Both the position numbers and the translations under genes were made by a program. The notes under the pieces were generated by a model, which did not search any database, had not been told where the DNA came from, and saw only the letters and a program-made list of their open reading frames with translations. Shown here piece by piece: positions 17,476 to 25,874 of a stretch of 59,697 bases of DNA. The DNA is taken from positions 1 through 59,697 of the forward strand of contig JAJEDY010000034.1 of NCBI GenBank assembly GCA_022821275.1, written 5' to 3'. The stretch is from Candidatus Latescibacterota bacterium (lineage in GTDB: Bacteria; Latescibacterota; UBA2968). How positions within the stretch are numbered: the stretch's first letter is position 1; each line of letters opens with the position of its first letter.

Positions 17476-18171
17476 ATGGCAAAATTCGAACAAGTACAGG
17501 CATTGACATTTGACCTATTTGGCACGATTTTGGATCTGGGTGGAAGTTTAACCCCATTTATCGACGAAATGCTCCGAGAAAAAGGAGCCGACACCACAGC
17601 AGAACAATTCTGGCAACAATGGCGTTATCGTCAGCGCCTGGAACAATTTCAAGACACAATCATGATGCTCGGACACGGAGGCTACCTCGAGACAGTGCGA
17701 CGGGCATTTGTATATGTGCTCGCCCTGAATAAAATTGAAATGTCAAAAGGGGAAGTTCAGACATTCCTCGCCTGCTGGCAGGAATTATCGCCCTTCCCCG
17801 AAGTCAGATCAGGACTGGAAAAATTGACCGCGCGTTACAAACTCGTCGGCCTGTCCAACGGCGATCCGGCCTTCCTCGATCATCTGGCGAAAAACCGGAT
17901 TCAATGGGATTTCGACGACGTCATCTCCGTAACGACAATGGGCGCATTCAAGCCGCACCCCGCCGTATATCGCCGCGCCGCGCAAATCCTCGGACTGGAA
18001 GTGGGCGCATGCATGATGGTATCGGCCAACTCGTTTGACGTGGTAGGTGCCCGCGCCTGCGGTTTGCGAGGTGCGTACGTGAACCGCTATGACCTGCCCT
18101 ATGAAGACTCGCCGTATCGCGCAGATGTAACAGTCGCCGATTTTACAGAATTGGCCGAAGCAATCGCATAA
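17476..18171 (+). CDS. HAD-superfamily hydrolase, haloacid-dehalogenase type II-like
   Basis: ATG 17476 (231 residues) is chosen over in-frame ATG 17464 because GGAGG at 17466-17470 is ideally spaced for the later codon. FDLFGTILD gives the nucleophile Asp; GLSNGDP is motif II; KPHPAVYRRAAQILG carries the motif III lysine; MMVSANSFDVVGARACG provides motif IV. The SANSFD pattern is typical of type II 2-haloacid dehalogenases rather than generic phosphatases. Many such proteins in sugar clusters have unknown or phosphatase substrates, so dehalogenase activity should not be assumed. Confidence 0.83.
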   Translation: MAKFEQVQALTFDLFGTILDLGGSLTPFIDEMLREKGADTTAEQFWQQWRYRQRLEQFQDTIMMLGHGGYLETVRRAFVYVLALNKIEMSKGEVQTFLACWQELSPFPEVRSGLEKLTARYKLVGLSNGDPAFLDHLAKNRIQWDFDDVISVTTMGAFKPHPAVYRRAAQILGLEVGACMMVSANSFDVVGARACGLRGAYVNRYDLPYEDSPYRADVTVADFTELAEAIA

Positions 18172-18181
18172 AAGGCTCAAT

Positions 18182-19345
18182 ATGAACAAAGACCTCACAA
18201 TCACCCTCGGCGTCGAAGAAGAATTCTTTCTCGTTGACCCCAACACCCGCGACCTCGTTTCCGACCCCGACCCGGGCATCCTCGCCGTTTGCGAAAAAAA
18301 CAGCGGTCCACACAAAGTAGTAACCGAATTTCTACGCTCCCAAATAGAGGCCAATACCCGCGTCTGCACATCAATAGCCGAAGTCCGCACAGCACTGATG
18401 GAGACCCGCCGAATAGTCATTGAAGGCGCTGCACAGTACGGTGCGGCAGTGATCGCTGCCTCTACTCATCCCTTCGCGTCGTGGTCAGCACAGACGCCCA
18501 CACCCCAAAAACGCTATGAGGATTTTGAAGTCACATACCAGGAATCCGTGCGGCGGTTGCTCATCGGAGGCATGCACATCCACGCCAGCTTCGGCAACCC
18601 AGAGGAACGCATCCGCGTCATGACCGCACTTCGCCGGTACCTGCCCCTGCTCCACGCGCTATCCACCTCGTCGCCATTCAGCGGCGGAAACCTCACCGGC
18701 TTCAAATCCTATCGCCTGAACATATTCAGTGCCCTCCCGCGCACCGGCCTTCCCGGACCCCTGTATTCTCTTGCCGAATACGATCAACTCGTAGAAGACT
18801 ACCAGCGCCTGAATTTCATCGGAGACGGCGGCGAACTGTGGTGGGACATCCGCCCCGGCAACGCTTATCCAACAGTGGAAATACGCATCTGCGACACCTG
18901 TTCGCACATCGAAGATGCAGTATGCATTGTCGCACTCTACGCATCCCTCATCCGCATGCTGCTGCGACGGGCACGGGCAGGCACTCTGCCTCCTGAGCCG
19001 CGCACCGAAATCATCGCCGAAAATCGCTGGCTTGCACAGCGCTACGGAGTATTTGCGTTCCTGGGGGATACACACGACGGCGGGCGCATGGACATCGACG
19101 ACTACGCACGCGGACTCATTGAACAATTAGACGAAGACGCCCGCGCACTCGGCTGCGAAGACGAATTACACCGCGTATCCGAAATCATCCGCGACGGCAG
19201 CAGTGCCGACCGGCAAGTTGACCATTTTCGCATCCGCTGCCTGGAGGGTGCCACCGAAATAGAGGCATTGCGCGACGTCGTCGATCTGCTTATCGCCGAA
19301 ACCCAAGAGGGAATTGAGATGGCACCACCAAAAAGTAGCGTGTAA
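18182..19345 (+). CDS. YbdK-type carboxylate-amine ligase (glutamate-cysteine ligase family 2)
   Basis: The 387-residue protein begins LTITLGVEEEFFLVDPNTRDLV, the diagnostic N-terminus of the GCS2/YbdK family, and contains GGMHIHASFGNPEERIRVM and WWDIRPGNAYPTVEIRICD, which form the ATP/metal site. Such enzymes join a carboxylate to an amine using ATP; only some make gamma-glutamylcysteine. No glutathione synthetase is adjacent, so a specialised amide-forming step at the end of the preceding cluster is as likely as thiol synthesis. It starts ten bases after the HAD gene and ends the continuous run. Confidence 0.87.
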   Translation: MNKDLTITLGVEEEFFLVDPNTRDLVSDPDPGILAVCEKNSGPHKVVTEFLRSQIEANTRVCTSIAEVRTALMETRRIVIEGAAQYGAAVIAASTHPFASWSAQTPTPQKRYEDFEVTYQESVRRLLIGGMHIHASFGNPEERIRVMTALRRYLPLLHALSTSSPFSGGNLTGFKSYRLNIFSALPRTGLPGPLYSLAEYDQLVEDYQRLNFIGDGGELWWDIRPGNAYPTVEIRICDTCSHIEDAVCIVALYASLIRMLLRRARAGTLPPEPRTEIIAENRWLAQRYGVFAFLGDTHDGGRMDIDDYARGLIEQLDEDARALGCEDELHRVSEIIRDGSSADRQVDHFRIRCLEGATEIEALRDVVDLLIAETQEGIEMAPPKSSV

Positions 19346-19354
19346 CTACTGACT

Positions 19355-19783
19355 ATGGACGCTAACATACAGCAAAGCACTTCAGGTGCCCAACAAAGTC
19401 ATATAAAGGTGGTGAACATAGGTGGTCCTCTGGACAATTTTATCACACCTCGCAGCCAGCGATCAGATTTCAGACATATTGACTTGAATCTTGGGCCGAA
19501 TACAATAGTTGCGAATGTCAATGCAGTGGAACTGAGTAGTCTTGTTGGAAACAATGTTCGATTCTTGCGGGCATCAAATGTTCCTTTCGTCGAGGTTCCT
19601 TCAGGGGCATTTGTTGTACCAAGTACTTTTGCCGGACAAGCGCAACGTCTTCAAGTGAAGCGAATAGTTATTACTACAGGGATCTTTAGCGAGCAGCCGA
19701 TAAGTGATGCGCTAAGAGATGCGGGTTTCTCGGTGAGGCGCAGAGTCATTAATCAACGAACATTCATCACTGCACGCCGTTAA
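19355..19783 (+). CDS. Hypothetical protein, 142 aa
   Basis: I do not recognise this protein. It lacks a signal peptide or membrane helices and is rich in beta-prone segments (HIKVVNIGGPLDNFI, VKRIVITTGIFSEQ). Its end is basic and resembles a small alpha/beta domain. Base use is visibly more AT-rich than the flanking metabolic genes, and it has no clear ribosome site before ATG 19355. With the next ORF it makes a two-gene patch inserted between the YbdK-type ligase and a sulfatase. Coding status is plausible from length and frame, function unknown. Confidence 0.55.
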   Translation: MDANIQQSTSGAQQSHIKVVNIGGPLDNFITPRSQRSDFRHIDLNLGPNTIVANVNAVELSSLVGNNVRFLRASNVPFVEVPSGAFVVPSTFAGQAQRLQVKRIVITTGIFSEQPISDALRDAGFSVRRRVINQRTFITARR

Positions 19784-19800
19784 TATCAAGGAGGTCCGAA

Positions 19801-20085
19801 ATGTCAGTCCCAGAAATTATTCACGAAATAGACGAAGTAATTAGAGATACACATACGCTTCGTGAAAAAAAGATTGAAAGACTCCAGAAACTCGCTATGA
19901 ACTGCTGGAATGAAGTCGTTCCAGGGTACGGCACAGCGACTTCTTCTAAAGAACTGGCATCTGATGAAATCCAAAAGCGTTGGGCTAATGTGCGCCATGA
20001 AGTTGAAAAATACGAGACAAAAGCCAAAATCCTTTATGTTCTCGACTGGCCAGCTTCCAGCGGTAATTTCTACTGGGTGAAATGA
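19801..20085 (+). CDS. Hypothetical small helical protein, 94 aa
   Basis: Unrecognised. The protein is charged and probably all-helical (IDEVIRDTHTLREKKIERLQ), with a second helix RHEVEKYETKAKILYVLDW. A strong ribosome site (AAGGAGG) lies six bases before ATG 19801, which supports real translation. It follows the 142-residue ORF by 17 bp and shares its AT-rich base use, so the two are probably one transferred unit. The remaining 130 bp before the sulfatase hold no clear gene, only a short overlapping ORF from 20099 that is probably not expressed. Confidence 0.6.
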   Translation: MSVPEIIHEIDEVIRDTHTLREKKIERLQKLAMNCWNEVVPGYGTATSSKELASDEIQKRWANVRHEVEKYETKAKILYVLDWPASSGNFYWVK

Positions 20086-20214
20086 CTGGTGCCGGAGGAT
20101 GCTTTCCAAAAACGAATTAAGTGCTACACTCGCTCTTGTTTACGAAGATTTAAAAAAACAAAAAGAACAAAGGAGAGTTGCTGTCATCTCGTCTTCAAAG
20201 AAAGGTATATTATT

Positions 20215-21606
20215 ATGCCTAACAACAAACCAAATGTCGTATTCATTCTCGCAGACGACCTGGGCTGGCGCGATACATCGTTATACGGCAGCGCGTTCTG
20301 TAAAACCCCAAACATCGACGCCCTTGCCGAGCGCGGCATGATGTTCACCAATGCGTACGCCGCCAACCCGCTGTGTTCCCCCACTCGCGCGAGCATCATA
20401 ACGGGATTGTGGCCCGCGCGCGTTGGCATCACAACACCGGGATGCCATCTGGACCGCATTGTACTCGAATCCTCTTTAAGCGAAAAAGGACCACCGCATA
20501 ACAAGGCTCTAATCGCGCAAAGCGTCACCCGATTGAGCACGGAATACCAGACCCTATCATCGGTATTTCGCGATGCGGGATACAAAACCGCGCACATTGG
20601 GAAATGGCACCTGGGGGCAGAGCCTTATAGCCCGTTTGAACACGGATTCGACATCGACATCCCGCACACGCCTGCCCCCAGCCCATTGGCCGATGGCTGG
20701 TTTGCGCCGTGGAAAGTATATCCCGACAAAGGCGAACCCGGCGAGCACCTGGAAGACCGCATGGCACATGAAGCCGTTGAATTTATCCGAAAAAACAAAG
20801 ACACACCTTTTTATCTTCATTTCTGGCAATTTTCCGTACATTCTCCCTGGCACGCCAAGCAGGACATAATAGAAAAATACGCGCAAAAAGTCGATGTTGA
20901 AGACCCCCAGCACAATCCCGTTTACGCAGCCATGGTTGAAACAATGGATGACGCAGTAGGACAACTAATTGGAACACTTGAAGAAGAGGGAATTTTAGAC
21001 AATACCATCGTGATTTTCTTTTCCGACAATGGCGGAGTACACTGGAGCGCGACAGACAATGTCCATCCCGATTATATCGATGTACCCATAACGAGCAACG
21101 CACCTCTAAGAGGCGGAAAGGCAAATATCTACGAAGGCGGCACCCGCGAACCACTGATTGTCGCATGGCCCGGCCATATTGCAGCGGGCAGCCGCAACGA
21201 TCAGGCAATCGTGCAAAGCATTGATTTCTTTCCCACACTGACCGAACTCTGTGGCCTCGACGCTCCCAAATCGGTTGACGGCATCAGTTTTGCATCCGCG
21301 CTTCGCGGCGAACCCCTCGCACGGGACACCATCTTCTGCCACTTTCCACACTATACGCCTGCAGCAGGTGGCCTGCCATCCACCTATGTTCGCAAAGGCG
21401 ATTGGAAACTCATCCGGTTCTATTGCGACAACGACGACCAGACCGACCGCGTAGAACTTTACAATTTGGCAGAAGACATTGGCGAAACAAATAATCTGGC
21501 GGACGAATATCCCGATCACGTCTGCGAACTGGACAAATTAATGGATCAATTCCTGACAGACACTGGTGCTGTGATACCCACGCCCAATCCCGCGTATCAG
21601 GAATAA
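20215..21606 (+). CDS. Type I sulfatase (formylglycine-dependent)
   Basis: ATG 20215 (463 residues) starts directly before PNVVFILADDLGWRDTSLYG, the first metal site; the upstream in-frame extension has no family similarity. ANPLCSPTRASIITG contains the CSPTR consensus whose Cys is converted to formylglycine. HIGKWHLG and FFSDNGGVH complete the active site. No signal peptide follows ATG 20215, so it is likely cytoplasmic and acts on an imported sulfated substrate. No formylglycine-generating enzyme is in the window. It precedes a membrane protein and a sugar-isomerase-like gene, consistent with sulfated sugar use. Confidence 0.92.
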   Translation: MPNNKPNVVFILADDLGWRDTSLYGSAFCKTPNIDALAERGMMFTNAYAANPLCSPTRASIITGLWPARVGITTPGCHLDRIVLESSLSEKGPPHNKALIAQSVTRLSTEYQTLSSVFRDAGYKTAHIGKWHLGAEPYSPFEHGFDIDIPHTPAPSPLADGWFAPWKVYPDKGEPGEHLEDRMAHEAVEFIRKNKDTPFYLHFWQFSVHSPWHAKQDIIEKYAQKVDVEDPQHNPVYAAMVETMDDAVGQLIGTLEEEGILDNTIVIFFSDNGGVHWSATDNVHPDYIDVPITSNAPLRGGKANIYEGGTREPLIVAWPGHIAAGSRNDQAIVQSIDFFPTLTELCGLDAPKSVDGISFASALRGEPLARDTIFCHFPHYTPAAGGLPSTYVRKGDWKLIRFYCDNDDQTDRVELYNLAEDIGETNNLADEYPDHVCELDKLMDQFLTDTGAVIPTPNPAYQE

Positions 21607-21622
21607 ATCTCTGGAGGAACAC

Positions 21623-22168
21623 ATGACTGTTCAATACAACGGAATATTACGCGCACTCGTCGCCGCGATCATTCTCGCAGCGCTCAGCACACTGGGCGAT
21701 TTTTTGTGGGCGCACCACGCGATCAAACACCGCATGTTCACCGGCATCCTTCACGGCGCACTTTTGTGCTTCTGTCTGGGCATTGTTCTCGGCTATGGCG
21801 GCAAATCGCTGCAAGCGATCTTGTTGGGCGCACTCGGCGGCCTCGCCATTGGTATTTTGTCCGCCGGTGGATATTATTTTTTGCGCCCGATCATTCGCTT
21901 TCCCGCAATGATCGTCGCATGGATGGAACTGTGGATCCTTGCAGCTCTGCTTCACCGATGGGTGGGCACTATCTCCGAAAGCCTGAAACACACATTGCTC
22001 CGGGGTATCCTGGCCGCTGCGACTTCTGGTCTCGCCTTCTACGCGATCTCGGGCATCTGGACCAAACACACGCCCGGCGGGCCCAATTATCCCTACAATT
22101 TGCTCTGCTGGACCATCGCCTTTTTGCCCGGATTTCTCGCACTATTTGTAAAGCGGAAAACCGATTAA
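21623..22168 (+). CDS. Polytopic membrane protein of unknown function, 181 aa
   Basis: The protein has about five hydrophobic helices (for example ILRALVAAIILAALSTLG, AILLGALGGLAIGILSAG, LLCWTIAFLPGFLALFV) and short loops. I do not recognise a family. CTGGAGGAACAC precedes ATG 21623, and the gene sits between the sulfatase (16 bp gap) and a TIM-barrel isomerase-like gene, so it is in their operon. It could be a small permease or a membrane anchor; sequence alone does not decide. Confidence 0.75.
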   Translation: MTVQYNGILRALVAAIILAALSTLGDFLWAHHAIKHRMFTGILHGALLCFCLGIVLGYGGKSLQAILLGALGGLAIGILSAGGYYFLRPIIRFPAMIVAWMELWILAALLHRWVGTISESLKHTLLRGILAAATSGLAFYAISGIWTKHTPGGPNYPYNLLCWTIAFLPGFLALFVKRKTD

Positions 22169-22186
22169 CACATGGGGAGGTCTCTT

Positions 22187-23041
22187 TTGGTCAAACTCGT
22201 CTGTCTAACACTACCCTATGCAAACTATCCTCTCGAGCGAGGCATTGAAGGTGTTGCTCGCGCGGGATATTCCCATGTGGGTTTGGGCTGGTCGCACGAA
22301 GGCGAAGATACGCTCGGTTTTGATCCCGACGGACCACCTGTACATCGCACAAAAACCCTGTGCGAACAGGCGGGCTTAACCCCTGTCGTAGTCGGCCTTG
22401 GATCGACCCCGGCAAGGGATAACGCGCGTTATCTCATGCGAAGAATTGATGTGTGCCGGGCACTTGGCGCCGAAACAATTCAGATGGGAGGTGCAGGCGG
22501 ATATCGGAGATTTCCCGATGAACCACTGGCGCCCGAGGTCTTTCGTGCTGCCCACGAAGCCTATGTCGCGGACCTGAAAGAAGCGGGCACCTATGCACAG
22601 AAACAAAACATTATCCTCGCACCCAAACCGCATACGGGCAATACCGCGACCGCAAAACATCTGGCCCGCCTTCTCCCCGAAATTGACCGCCCTTCGGTGC
22701 GGGCCTGTTACGACCCGGGAAATGTCCATTATTACGAAGGAATCTCTCCCGAAGACGATTTTCCCCATATTGCAGACCAAACCTGTAAAATAATCGCCAA
22801 AGATCACATGGGTCCCAAAGCAGAAAACAACTTCCCCATTCCCGGCGAAGGAGATGTGGATTTTGAGCGCATTTTTGCCACAGCATTCGAAGCGGGCTTT
22901 AACGGATCAGTGGTGGTCGAACGCGTGAATGGCACGGGTGGCGATTTTACGGCTGAAGAAATTGATATCCGCATTCAACGAGCACGCGAAAATGTGATAG
23001 ATTTACTGACTGGCGCGGGCTTTTCTTTAGATGAGGCATGA
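22187..23041 (+). CDS. Sugar phosphate isomerase/epimerase (xylose isomerase-like TIM barrel)
   Basis: The protein is about 284 residues from TTG 22187, the start best placed for GGGGAGG at 22174-22180; ATG 22172 would add five residues and has no ribosome site. KLVCLTLPYANYPLERGIEG opens a TIM barrel; LAPKPHTGNTATAKHLARL, CYDPGNVHYYEG and IIAKDHMG contribute metal-binding Glu/Asp/His positions of the AP-endonuclease-2/xylose isomerase-like family. Such proteins isomerise or epimerise keto-sugars and cyclitols. It ends three bases before argG, suggesting shared transcription though not shared function. Confidence 0.85.
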   Translation: MVKLVCLTLPYANYPLERGIEGVARAGYSHVGLGWSHEGEDTLGFDPDGPPVHRTKTLCEQAGLTPVVVGLGSTPARDNARYLMRRIDVCRALGAETIQMGGAGGYRRFPDEPLAPEVFRAAHEAYVADLKEAGTYAQKQNIILAPKPHTGNTATAKHLARLLPEIDRPSVRACYDPGNVHYYEGISPEDDFPHIADQTCKIIAKDHMGPKAENNFPIPGEGDVDFERIFATAFEAGFNGSVVVERVNGTGGDFTAEEIDIRIQRARENVIDLLTGAGFSLDEA

Positions 23042-23044
23042 ACT

Positions 23045-24286
23045 ATGACGCTTAATGAACTGCGCGGAAAAACAGTAGCACTTGCATCGTCGGGAGGATT
23101 GGACAGTTGCACCGTAACAAAATGGCTGGCCGACCGCGGCGTAAATGTCGTGAGTTTGACCGCCGACATTGGACAACCCGATGAGGAAAATATCGATGAC
23201 ATATCCAAACGCATGCTCGCCTGTGGTGCAAGTGAAGCCGTGCTGATCGACCTGAAAACCGATCTCGCAGAAGCGGGTATTGCAATGCTGATTGCACAGG
23301 CGCGTTACGAAGGCGGCTACTGGAATACAACGGGCATCGCGCGATATGTCACCACGCGGGGATTATTGGAAGAAATGGACCGTCGCGATATCGACATACT
23401 CGCACATGGCGCGACCGGGCGCGGCAACGATCAGGTGCGCTTTCAACTCGTCGCCAACATGCTCAAGCCCAGCGTAACCGTGTATGCCCCCTGGCGTGAC
23501 CCCGCATTTCTCGATATATTTGGCGGGCGCAAAGAAATGATCGATTTTTGCAATGCACACAGCTTGCCGATCACAGCGACGTATGAAAAACCCTATTCCA
23601 CCGACGCCAACTTTTTGGGCTTAACACACGAAGCGGGCAAACTCGAATACCTCGATGTCGCAGCCGATTTTATCGAACCGGGCATGGGCGTATTTCCCGC
23701 GCAGGCACCGGACAAACCCGAATCATTTAGCGTCAGAATAGACGCGGGCCACCCGGTGCAAATCAACGGCGCGGATACCGATATCGCGACCGCGATCCTG
23801 AAAGCCAATGAAATAGGCGGGCGAAACGGCGTGGGCATTGGGATTCACACCGTGGAAAATCGCTTTGTCGGCATTAAATCGCGCGGCGTGTATGAAAGCC
23901 CGGGGCTTTGTCTCCTCGGCGCGTGCTACGAGTTCCTGCTCCAACAAGTTCTGGACAGACGCGCGCGAAGATTTTACGATTCGATCTCTTCATCCCTCGC
24001 CGAACAAATCTACCAGGGATATTACTGCGATCTATCCACTCAAATGATGCAAGGCGCGCTCGCGCCCATAGCAAAGCTATTGACGGGTACAATCACAGTC
24101 GCCGCATACAAAGGCACGGTATTATTTCAGTCATCGGAAAATGTGCCGCACTCTCTCTACTCCGAAGAAACCGCCTCAATGGAAGACGTGGGCGACTACG
24201 ACCACCGCGACTCCGAAGGCTTCTTAAACGTCCTCGGCGTCGGCGCAAAAGCCCAACACGCAGCGGGACAAAGTGCTGATTTGTGA
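23045..24286 (+). CDS. argG: Argininosuccinate synthase
   Basis: The 413-residue protein joins citrulline and aspartate with ATP in arginine biosynthesis. VALASSGGLDSCTVTKWLAD is the PP-loop (SGGLDS), followed by LTADIGQ, GATGRGNDQVRF (citrulline/aspartate site) and GGRNGVGIGIHTVENRFVG, all family landmarks. The PP-loop wording SSGGLDSCTVTKWL differs from the common SGGLDTS but is seen in a subset of the family. argH lies 2.5 kb downstream on the same strand, separated by an AAA/TOPRIM-like cassette, so the arg pair seems to have been split. Confidence 0.95.
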   Translation: MTLNELRGKTVALASSGGLDSCTVTKWLADRGVNVVSLTADIGQPDEENIDDISKRMLACGASEAVLIDLKTDLAEAGIAMLIAQARYEGGYWNTTGIARYVTTRGLLEEMDRRDIDILAHGATGRGNDQVRFQLVANMLKPSVTVYAPWRDPAFLDIFGGRKEMIDFCNAHSLPITATYEKPYSTDANFLGLTHEAGKLEYLDVAADFIEPGMGVFPAQAPDKPESFSVRIDAGHPVQINGADTDIATAILKANEIGGRNGVGIGIHTVENRFVGIKSRGVYESPGLCLLGACYEFLLQQVLDRRARRFYDSISSSLAEQIYQGYYCDLSTQMMQGALAPIAKLLTGTITVAAYKGTVLFQSSENVPHSLYSEETASMEDVGDYDHRDSEGFLNVLGVGAKAQHAAGQSADL

Positions 24287-24298
24287 GTGGATATAGCG

Positions 24299-24622
24299 AT
24301 GACAACCAAAATACAGACAAATGCAGTTGCGAATATTGTCAGGGAAACATTGGCCCAACGCTTCAAGGACGAATTTGTGTTCGACCCGATCATAGTAGAG
24401 CCTAAAATAGATCAGGATGGAGATAAGTATCTGAATATCACCATCGTATTCGATGGAGATCAAAAACATCTGGACGCGGGATGGACCCTTGGTCTGACCA
24501 GACGCATCCGTCCAAAGCTGATGAAACTGGGAATAGACGACTTTCTATTCCTGAGTAAGTCATTCATCGAGAAGTCTGAATGGGAAGCAGTCCAAGAAGG
24601 CCGATACTTTGAACCCGCATGA
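24299..24622 (+). CDS. Hypothetical protein, 107 aa, first gene of the cassette between argG and argH
   Basis: I do not recognise a family. The sequence is a mixed alpha/beta small protein (NIVRETLAQRFKDEFVFDPI, YLNITIVFDGDQKHLDAGW). ATG 24299 is taken; GTG 24287 would add four residues, directly after the argG stop. Base use becomes more AT-rich here and stays so through the next two genes, which form an ATPase/TOPRIM-like pair. It may be an accessory or sensor component of that cassette, or a passenger; the evidence is position only. Confidence 0.6.
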   Translation: MTTKIQTNAVANIVRETLAQRFKDEFVFDPIIVEPKIDQDGDKYLNITIVFDGDQKHLDAGWTLGLTRRIRPKLMKLGIDDFLFLSKSFIEKSEWEAVQEGRYFEPA

Positions 24623-24686
24623 TTGTCAGATAACTGGCGCGTGGAACGAATAGAGGCCATCCCCATCTGAGAAGAGGTAAATAGCC

Positions 24687-25874
24687 ATGTCAAAAAAGAA
24701 AGTGTTTTTAGAGAAAGTTCATATCAAAAACTTTCTTAGCTTGCGCGATGTTGAGCTTCCGCTAAAGCCTTTGACAGTGCTCGTCGGACCTAATGCAAGT
24801 GGGAAATCGAATATCTTGAACGCCTTGAACCTTCTCAATGATATGATGAAAGAAGAAGAACTGCCTTTAGTTAAACTTATCCACGAATCTCTTTGGGCAG
24901 GTGAAGCGAGCCAGATCTCTTTGCAATTAAAAACCAAAGTGGAAGAAATCCCAACGCTATATGAACTGAATCTAAAAGCGGATGCCAATAATCCTTTTAT
25001 TGCCGAAAAATTATTGGTTAATGATATAAATGTTATAGCAATTCAGGACGGACAGGGCAAAGTTAAGGATGAAGATGGAGAGAACGAGACGCCATATAAG
25101 TCCAATAAACTCGCTTTGAAATCCGCAGGCGATTATGGAGATAAGCCTACAACAAGAGCCTTGACAGAGTTTATTAGGAAGTGGAAATTTTACGACTTTC
25201 GCCCAGACCTCATACGAGAGCATTTCAAGGTGCTTCCATTATCTTTACTTTTATCAGGAGAGTTGGACAAATTTCCAAAGCTCAATGATGATGGTTCGAT
25301 ATTATCGGCATTACTCTCGGACTGGTACGGGGATACGCCAGATCGTTTCCAAAGCGTTAGTGACTCTCTCGCTGCTTCTACTAATCTTAGACTGGACCAG
25401 TGCAAAATTGATGGAGATAATCAGCTCTGTCTTTTAGAAGAATACAAGCAACCGATACCTTTGAAGAGAGCATCTGACGGCACATTGCGTCTGGTTGCAT
25501 ATTACGTCTTGCTTAACGAGCCTGAATTACCGCCATTTATTGCTATTGAAGAACCAGAGCGAAATCTACATCCCGGTGCTTTAACGGATATAACAAATGT
25601 ACTTGAGCAGATTTCCGAACACTCTCAAGTGATTATTACAACCCATAGCTCTCAACTCCTTGATGCTTTTAGTCCTGAGAACTTATCGGATTCGATCGGA
25701 GTTTTACTCTTACGCAACGTTCCTGGCCGCGGCACAGAAGTCATCAACCTTGAGGATATCCGAGGAGATCGAGTAGCACTGGATGGCTGGATTACGGATT
25801 TCGGTATTGGTAGTGCTATTTTCGACAGCGGATTGCTACAAGACTTGATGGAGGCACCGGCTTGCCAACCATAA
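24687..25874 (+). CDS. AAA-family ATPase (ABC/SMC-like, AAA_21/OLD-type)
   Basis: The 395-residue protein starts with VHIKNFLSLRDVELPLKPL and Walker A LVGPNASGKSNILNALNLL (near residue 33), like RecF/OLD-type ATPases. FIAIEEPERNLHPGAL is Walker B plus D-loop and VIITTHSSQLLDAF is the switch histidine. There is no nuclease domain in the chain; instead a separate TOPRIM-like gene follows, overlapping by 13 bases. Such ATPase-effector pairs (OLD/Gabija, PARIS, Septu-like) are typical of phage defence, where the ATPase senses and the partner cleaves. Family call firm, defence role inferred from partner and position. Confidence 0.85.
   Translation: MSKKKVFLEKVHIKNFLSLRDVELPLKPLTVLVGPNASGKSNILNALNLLNDMMKEEELPLVKLIHESLWAGEASQISLQLKTKVEEIPTLYELNLKADANNPFIAEKLLVNDINVIAIQDGQGKVKDEDGENETPYKSNKLALKSAGDYGDKPTTRALTEFIRKWKFYDFRPDLIREHFKVLPLSLLLSGELDKFPKLNDDGSILSALLSDWYGDTPDRFQSVSDSLAASTNLRLDQCKIDGDNQLCLLEEYKQPIPLKRASDGTLRLVAYYVLLNEPELPPFIAIEEPERNLHPGALTDITNVLEQISEHSQVIITTHSSQLLDAFSPENLSDSIGVLLLRNVPGRGTEVINLEDIRGDRVALDGWITDFGIGSAIFDSGLLQDLMEAPACQP

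Noticed and set aside
20099-20341. 80-codon ORF overlapping the sulfatase start
   Set aside because: Ribosome site abuts the ATG and most of the ORF is out of frame with the well-supported sulfatase; at best a gene remnant.
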